Shown in pieces: positions 60,386-64,000 of a stretch of 64,000 nucleotides of DNA. A model generated the notes under the pieces. It was not told where the DNA came from. It saw only the letters and a list, made by a program, of their open reading frames with translations, and ran no database searches. Every line of letters begins with the position of its first letter. Within the stretch, counting starts at the first letter, position 1. The DNA lies in the NCBI GenBank assembly GCA_003045895.1, contig PZPC01000011.1, positions 1 to 64,000 on the forward strand. Direction: 5' to 3'. The DNA comes from Bacteroidota bacterium. Lineage in GTDB: Bacteria; Bacteroidota; Bacteroidia; Chitinophagales; Saprospiraceae. The position numbers and the translations under genes were made by a program.

Positions 60386-61126
60386 ATGAAATTACTAGTT
60401 TGCGTTAGTAAGACCCCCGACACCACCACCAAGATCACTTTTAATGGTGATAAAACTCAGCTGGATACGACTGGAATTCAGTATATTATGAACCCTTATG
60501 ACGAATGGTATGCCTTGGTTCGCGCCATTGAGTTGCAGGAGGCAGAGGGTGGTTCTGTTACCATTATAAATGTGGGTGGTGCAGAAAATGACTCGATTAT
60601 CCGCAAAGGGTTGGCTATCGGTGCCGATGCTGCTGTCCGGATTGATACCGAGTCTGGATCCAGTTTGGATGTGGCTAAACAGATTGCAGCTTACGCCAAA
60701 GACCAAGGTTTCGATATCGTTTTCTTTGGCAAAGAGACCATTGATTACAACGGCTCCGAAGTTGGCGCCATGGTAGCTGAACTACTGGAAATGCCCTTTA
60801 TTTCCTACGCCAGCAAGCTGGAGATGAACGGAGATGCAGCCACCATCAACCGCGATATTGAGGGGGGAACCGAAGTCATTGAAGTAGCTACTCCCTTTGC
60901 GGTGAGTGCTGCCAAAGGCATGGCTGAACAGCGTATTCCCAACATGAAAGGGATTATGACCGCCAAGCGCAAACCACTGGAAGTACTGGCGCCCGTTGCA
61001 ACAACCGATTTTACCCATGTTGTGAGCTATGAGATGCCTTCCGCGAAGTCGGCCGTCAAGCTCATTGATCCCGAGAACATGGACGAACTGGTTCGCCTGC
61101 TGAGTGAGGAAGCCAAGGTGCTTTAA
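60386..61126 (+). CDS. etfB: Electron transfer flavoprotein subunit beta
   Basis: A 246-residue subunit of the ETF heterodimer that takes electrons from acyl-CoA dehydrogenases. The start MKLLVCVSKTPDTTTKI is the family N-terminus. NPYDEWYALVRAIEL, VFFGKETIDYNGSEVGAMVAELL and PFAVSAAKGMAEQRIPNMKGIMTAKRKPL (with the conserved Pro-Asn region) are characteristic. It is followed by etfA 54 bases downstream. A predicted promoter lies at 60351. Confidence 0.95.
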   Translation: MKLLVCVSKTPDTTTKITFNGDKTQLDTTGIQYIMNPYDEWYALVRAIELQEAEGGSVTIINVGGAENDSIIRKGLAIGADAAVRIDTESGSSLDVAKQIAAYAKDQGFDIVFFGKETIDYNGSEVGAMVAELLEMPFISYASKLEMNGDAATINRDIEGGTEVIEVATPFAVSAAKGMAEQRIPNMKGIMTAKRKPLEVLAPVATTDFTHVVSYEMPSAKSAVKLIDPENMDELVRLLSEEAKVL

Positions 61127-61180
61127 GTCCAAATCCATTAATAATCCTTTCCTGTTTTGCAGGATTTAAATAGCAAAATT

Positions 61181-62143
61181 ATGGTCTTAGTTTTTGCCGA
61201 GAGTGTCAACGGAAAATTTAAAAAAGCAGCTTTCGAAGCAGTAACCTACGGTTACCAGACGGCCCAGTTGATGGGCCTTTCCTGCGCAGCCCTTGTGTTG
61301 GGAAAAGCAGCGGATGCTGGTGAATTGGGCAAGTACGGCGCTGCTAAAGTTCATCACCTGGCCAACGACCAACTCAACAACCTGGACAGCCAGGTATACG
61401 CTGCCGTTATTGCTGCCGCCGTGGAACAATTGGGCGCTCAGGTAGTGGTATTGAGCCACACTTCGACGGGGAAATCTATCCTGGGTCGATTGGCTGTCCG
61501 TCTCGACGCCGGTTCCGTACCAGGCGCCAACGCGCTGCCCACCTACACCGACGGCGTTTTTGCGGTAAGCAAACCTGTTTTCTCGGGTAAGGCATTCGCC
61601 CATATTGCCATCACCTCACCGGTCAAATTGGTTTCCATCATGGGCAATTCGCTTCCCCCTGCTATCGTAGGAGATGCCGTGGCTGTAACGCCGCTGGAAG
61701 TACCTGTACCGGCCAGCCGGATAAAAATAATAAGTGTGTCCCGCATCGAAGGTACCACGCCGTTGCCCGAAGCAGAACTGGTCGTCTCCGCTGGACGCGG
61801 TATGAAAGGCCCCGAAAACTGGGGAATCATCGAAGAACTGGCCAAAGAACTTGGCGCAACGACGGCTTGTTCCCGGCCCGTATCAGACGTCGGTTGGCGC
61901 CCTCACCACGAGCACGTCGGACAAACGGGTATCACCGTTCGGCCTAATCTGTACATTGCTGCCGGTATTTCCGGTGCCATCCAGCACCTGGCCGGCGTGA
62001 ACAGCTCCAAGACCATTGTTGTCATCAATAAAGATCCCGAAGCGCCTTTCTTCAAGGCTGCTGATTATGGCGTCGTAGGTGATTTGTTCGAAGTGGTTCC
62101 GCGCCTGACGGAAGCTATTCGCAAACACAAGCAACACGCGTAG
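61181..62143 (+). CDS. etfA: Electron transfer flavoprotein subunit alpha
   Basis: A 320-residue FAD-binding subunit of ETF. The start at 61181 ([15 protein letters not shown]) is the normal N-terminus; a TTG at 61157 is unlikely. The C-terminal FAD domain has [61 protein letters not shown] and [20 protein letters not shown], all canonical. With etfB it links fatty-acid or amino-acid oxidation to the quinone pool; an ETF-quinone oxidoreductase gene is not in view. The operon ends at a terminator at 62177. Confidence 0.96.
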   Translation: MVLVFAESVNGKFKKAAFEAVTYGYQTAQLMGLSCAALVLGKAADAGELGKYGAAKVHHLANDQLNNLDSQVYAAVIAAAVEQLGAQVVVLSHTSTGKSILGRLAVRLDAGSVPGANALPTYTDGVFAVSKPVFSGKAFAHIAITSPVKLVSIMGNSLPPAIVGDAVAVTPLEVPVPASRIKIISVSRIEGTTPLPEAELVVSAGRGMKGPENWGIIEELAKELGATTACSRPVSDVGWRPHHEHVGQTGITVRPNLYIAAGISGAIQHLAGVNSSKTIVVINKDPEAPFFKAADYGVVGDLFEVVPRLTEAIRKHKQHA

Positions 62144-62176
62144 CGCTGTGGTAATTAGCTAATAAGAGGTAAGCCA

Positions 62177-62213
62177 AGCCCGCTAAGACGTTTGTTTTAG
62201 CGGGCTTTTTTGT
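62177..62213 (+). terminator. Rho-independent terminator of etfBA
   Basis: Inverted repeat AAGCCCGCTAA / TTAGCGGGCTT with a 10-base loop, followed by a T run, 34 bases after the etfA stop. Confidence 0.92.
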
Positions 62214-62269
62214 ACAGTGTATGTCCATCGAAAAAAAGCGATCAGTGTGTTTTCGTTTTTTGCGCCTAA

Positions 62270-63721
62270 TCAGTGGCTGTGCTGCAGAACTGGTTCCGGA
62301 TCGGCAGGTTCCGCCTCCTCTTTTACCATACTCCAGGCCAGGGTACTGATGCCCAGGCAGATGGCGCAAATGAGAAAGGTCAGGCTCTTGTCGGGCACAT
62401 CCTTCAGGTATTCTCCTACCCCCAAACTGGCCACCAGCTGTGGCAATACAACGGAGAGATTGAAGAGCCCCATGTAGAGTCCCATCTTTTTGGGATCCAC
62501 TTTTTGCGACATGATGGCAAAGACGAGACTAATCGTAGCCGACCAACCCACCCCGACGATGACCATCAGGAAGTAGATGGCGCTGGCACTGGTGCCCAGG
62601 AGCCACAAGCCCAGGTAGCCAAGCGTCATGAGCGCAATACTGAGGAGGTGCGTACGCACCCGACCAATACGCCGCGTGAGCGGTTCCAGCAGAAAGGCAG
62701 GGAGTAGGGCCGCTACCCCGTTGAGGGTCAGAAAGGCAATGTCGATCACCCGTCCTACACCATCGTTGTCAAGGTCGGGCAGGCGATACTGCAGAAAGGC
62801 GAACATATAAATAAACATGGTTTGTACCCCAATCCAGGTGAAACTGTGGGCCGCAAGAATTTTTTGAAAACCCATCCTGCTGGCAACGGCCTTGGACTGG
62901 CCTTCTTCTTTTTGCAGCAGCGTTTGTACCACCAGGATGACCGTCAACAAGGCACAAAAATATTCAACGAAGTTGTTGTCTACGATAAAATGAAAAAGCC
63001 GCACCGGAATGCGGTACAGCGCATAAAGGAGAAATCCCCAGAGTGGCCGGATGGCCAGGAGGCTTTCCCACCAGCCGCCACCGGCGTCCTGGTGGTCTTC
63101 TTCCTCAAAGTTATTGGGTTCCTGGATGAAAAAAGGGGGAATAAGCGTAAAAAACAGCACCAACGCGGCCCCCGAATAGATGAGGAAGTACTTGTCAAAA
63201 ACAGCACCAATGACGTAGGCCAACATGCCGAAAGTGCCGGAAATGGTCTGCATGTAGGTATAGCCTTTGGTGCGCTCCTTGCCTTCGGGGGTCACATCGG
63301 CAATGATGGATCGCGTGGGGTTGAAGCCTACGTTAATCGACAGGTCCAGCGCCAATGCCACCGCAATGGCTACCACCAGAATACCATCTATTCCCAACTT
63401 AGCGGATACAATTTCCAAATTGGGCAAGGCCAGCAGGCTCATGGCGGCGAGCAAGCCGCCGATGAGAATGAAAGGACGCCGTCGCCCACCCCAAAACCAC
63501 ACCTTATCGCTGAGTACGCCAAAAATTACCTGGCCAAAAATACCGGCAATAGGCCCTGCTGCCCATACGAGGCCAACTTCGTCGATGGCGAGGTTATACC
63601 TGGTACTCAGCAACCAACTGAGTGCGGAAATTTGTACCGATAAGGCAAAGCCCAGCGCCGTAGACGGCAGGCTAAGTAGGGCATAAAAGCCGTTGGTTAG
63701 TTTTTTCTGGATCGCAAGCAT
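62270..63721 (-). CDS. MFS transporter, sucrose/SLC45-like
   Basis: A 483-residue transporter with 12 predicted helices. The start at 63721 (MLAIQKKLTNGFYALLSLP) is preferred; 25 upstream codons (from 63796) would add a basic stretch. Loop 2-3 carries VLSDKVWFWGGRRRPFILIGG, the GRRRP motif typical of SLC45 and related sugar transporters, and DLSINVGFNPTRSIIADVTPEGKERTKGYTYMQ is also of that type. Helices 11-12 end near SMVKEEAEPADPEP. The substrate is probably a sugar or disaccharide, by family. It is convergent with etfBA. Confidence 0.88.
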   Translation of the reverse strand: MLAIQKKLTNGFYALLSLPSTALGFALSVQISALSWLLSTRYNLAIDEVGLVWAAGPIAGIFGQVIFGVLSDKVWFWGGRRRPFILIGGLLAAMSLLALPNLEIVSAKLGIDGILVVAIAVALALDLSINVGFNPTRSIIADVTPEGKERTKGYTYMQTISGTFGMLAYVIGAVFDKYFLIYSGAALVLFFTLIPPFFIQEPNNFEEEDHQDAGGGWWESLLAIRPLWGFLLYALYRIPVRLFHFIVDNNFVEYFCALLTVILVVQTLLQKEEGQSKAVASRMGFQKILAAHSFTWIGVQTMFIYMFAFLQYRLPDLDNDGVGRVIDIAFLTLNGVAALLPAFLLEPLTRRIGRVRTHLLSIALMTLGYLGLWLLGTSASAIYFLMVIVGVGWSATISLVFAIMSQKVDPKKMGLYMGLFNLSVVLPQLVASLGVGEYLKDVPDKSLTFLICAICLGISTLAWSMVKEEAEPADPEPVLQHSH

Positions 63722-63842
63722 AAGTTGGTGGGTATATTTTGGGTAAGTTCTTAAAAAATACCGAATTACCAATAGCCTTTGCAGGCTGCCGCGCAATACC
63801 CGAAAAAGGTAAGACTTCCCGGACGCCTGAATGGTCGGCTAG

Positions 63843-64000
63843 TTATTTGCCTTTTCCTTGCAGCAACACCAGAATGGTGTAAAACATGATCTTGAAATCA
63901 AGCGCTAAAGACATGTTTTCGATGTAGAGGATATCGAATTTGAGGCGCTGGATCATCTGCTCCACATTGCTGGCGTAGCCGTACTTCACCTGGCCCCAGG
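63843..64000 (-). CDS. Polyprenyl glycosylphosphotransferase, 3' end (partial)
   Basis: Only the last 52 codons are in the window; the gene continues beyond 64000. The frame reads WGQVKYGYASNVEQMIQRL and then FDILYIENMSLALDFKIMFY, ending QGKGK. This is the C-terminus of the WbaP/ExoY-type sugar transferase that starts exopolysaccharide or O-antigen synthesis by moving a sugar phosphate to undecaprenyl phosphate. It shows what the matching part of the fusion protein at 46706 should look like if intact. It lies about 120 bases downstream of the MFS gene start, on the same strand. Confidence 0.88.
   Translation of the reverse strand, partial: WGQVKYGYASNVEQMIQRLKFDILYIENMSLALDFKIMFYTILVLLQGKGK

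Noticed and set aside
62822-63643. Plus-strand reading frame of about 270 codons
   Set aside because: Antisense to the MFS transporter, very rich in Gln and His and with no domain; a shadow frame.
1-64000. CRISPR array, rRNA, prophage or complete insertion sequence
   Set aside because: No regularly spaced repeats, rRNA signatures, transposase, integrase or phage structural genes were seen on either strand.

Overview
The window looks like a chromosome segment of a Bacteroidota bacterium, most likely a Saprospiria (Lewinella-like) relative. The evidence is: five secreted proteins with type IX secretion (T9SS) C-terminal sorting domains (three type A, two type B); a PorV/PorQ-type barrel and a PorE-like OmpA lipoprotein; a fused cbb3 oxidase CcoNO subunit; a fused SecDF; and recurrent TAnnTTTG promoter elements, the Bacteroidota -7 consensus, in front of genes. 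The order-level placement is inference. No rRNA, CRISPR array, phage or intact insertion sequence was seen. There is one tRNA, Leu(UAA).

Layout. 1-5.0 kb: three T9SS type A cargo genes, the first cut by the window edge; the last two share an almost identical sorting-domain cassette. 5.1-15.5 kb: divergent hemN and a complete cbb3 oxidase locus (ccoI-ccoS-ccoNO-ccoQ-ccoP-ccoG-ccoH-SafE family). A perfect GTGAC-N4-GTCAC palindrome occurs both at the hemN promoter and inside the 3' end of ccoI ahead of ccoS, which suggests CRP/FNR-type low-oxygen control. 15.5-20.7 kb: tRNA-Leu, an MsrB-MsrA fusion, a redoxin, a ParE-type toxin-antitoxin pair, a decayed msrA fragment, rlmI-like and nucleoside phosphorylase genes. 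20.9-25.9 kb: an ArsC/Spx-like gene coupled to hemF, a LuxE-like protein, a small MITE-like palindromic element, a saccharopine-dehydrogenase-like enzyme and lipoproteins.

26-37.9 kb: a CopA copper ATPase, a thioesterase, a YihY-type membrane protein, a PorV/PorQ protein, a LON-substrate-binding-domain protein, a large alpha-2-macroglobulin lipoprotein with an intact thioester motif, and a lipoprotein that is only a TonB plug domain. 38-46 kb: a type B T9SS protein with cytochrome c and SCO genes upstream of it, cryptochrome DASH and a pyruvate dehydrogenase-type E2. 46-54 kb: recR, an unusual glycosyltransferase fused to a degenerate sugar-phosphate transferase, the PorE-like gene and secDF. 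54-60 kb: a D-2-hydroxyacid dehydrogenase, two tandem proteins related to the catalytic half of aminoacyl-tRNA-protein transferases, and another type B T9SS protein. 60-64 kb: etfBA, an MFS transporter and the 3' end of a polyprenyl glycosylphosphotransferase.

The main coherent system is microaerobic respiration: the oxidase, copper supply (CcoI, CopA, SCO), haem synthesis (HemN/HemF) and ETF. The least ordinary items are the tandem transferase-like pair, the glycosyltransferase fusion, the plug-only lipoprotein and the decayed duplication around the toxin-antitoxin pair.
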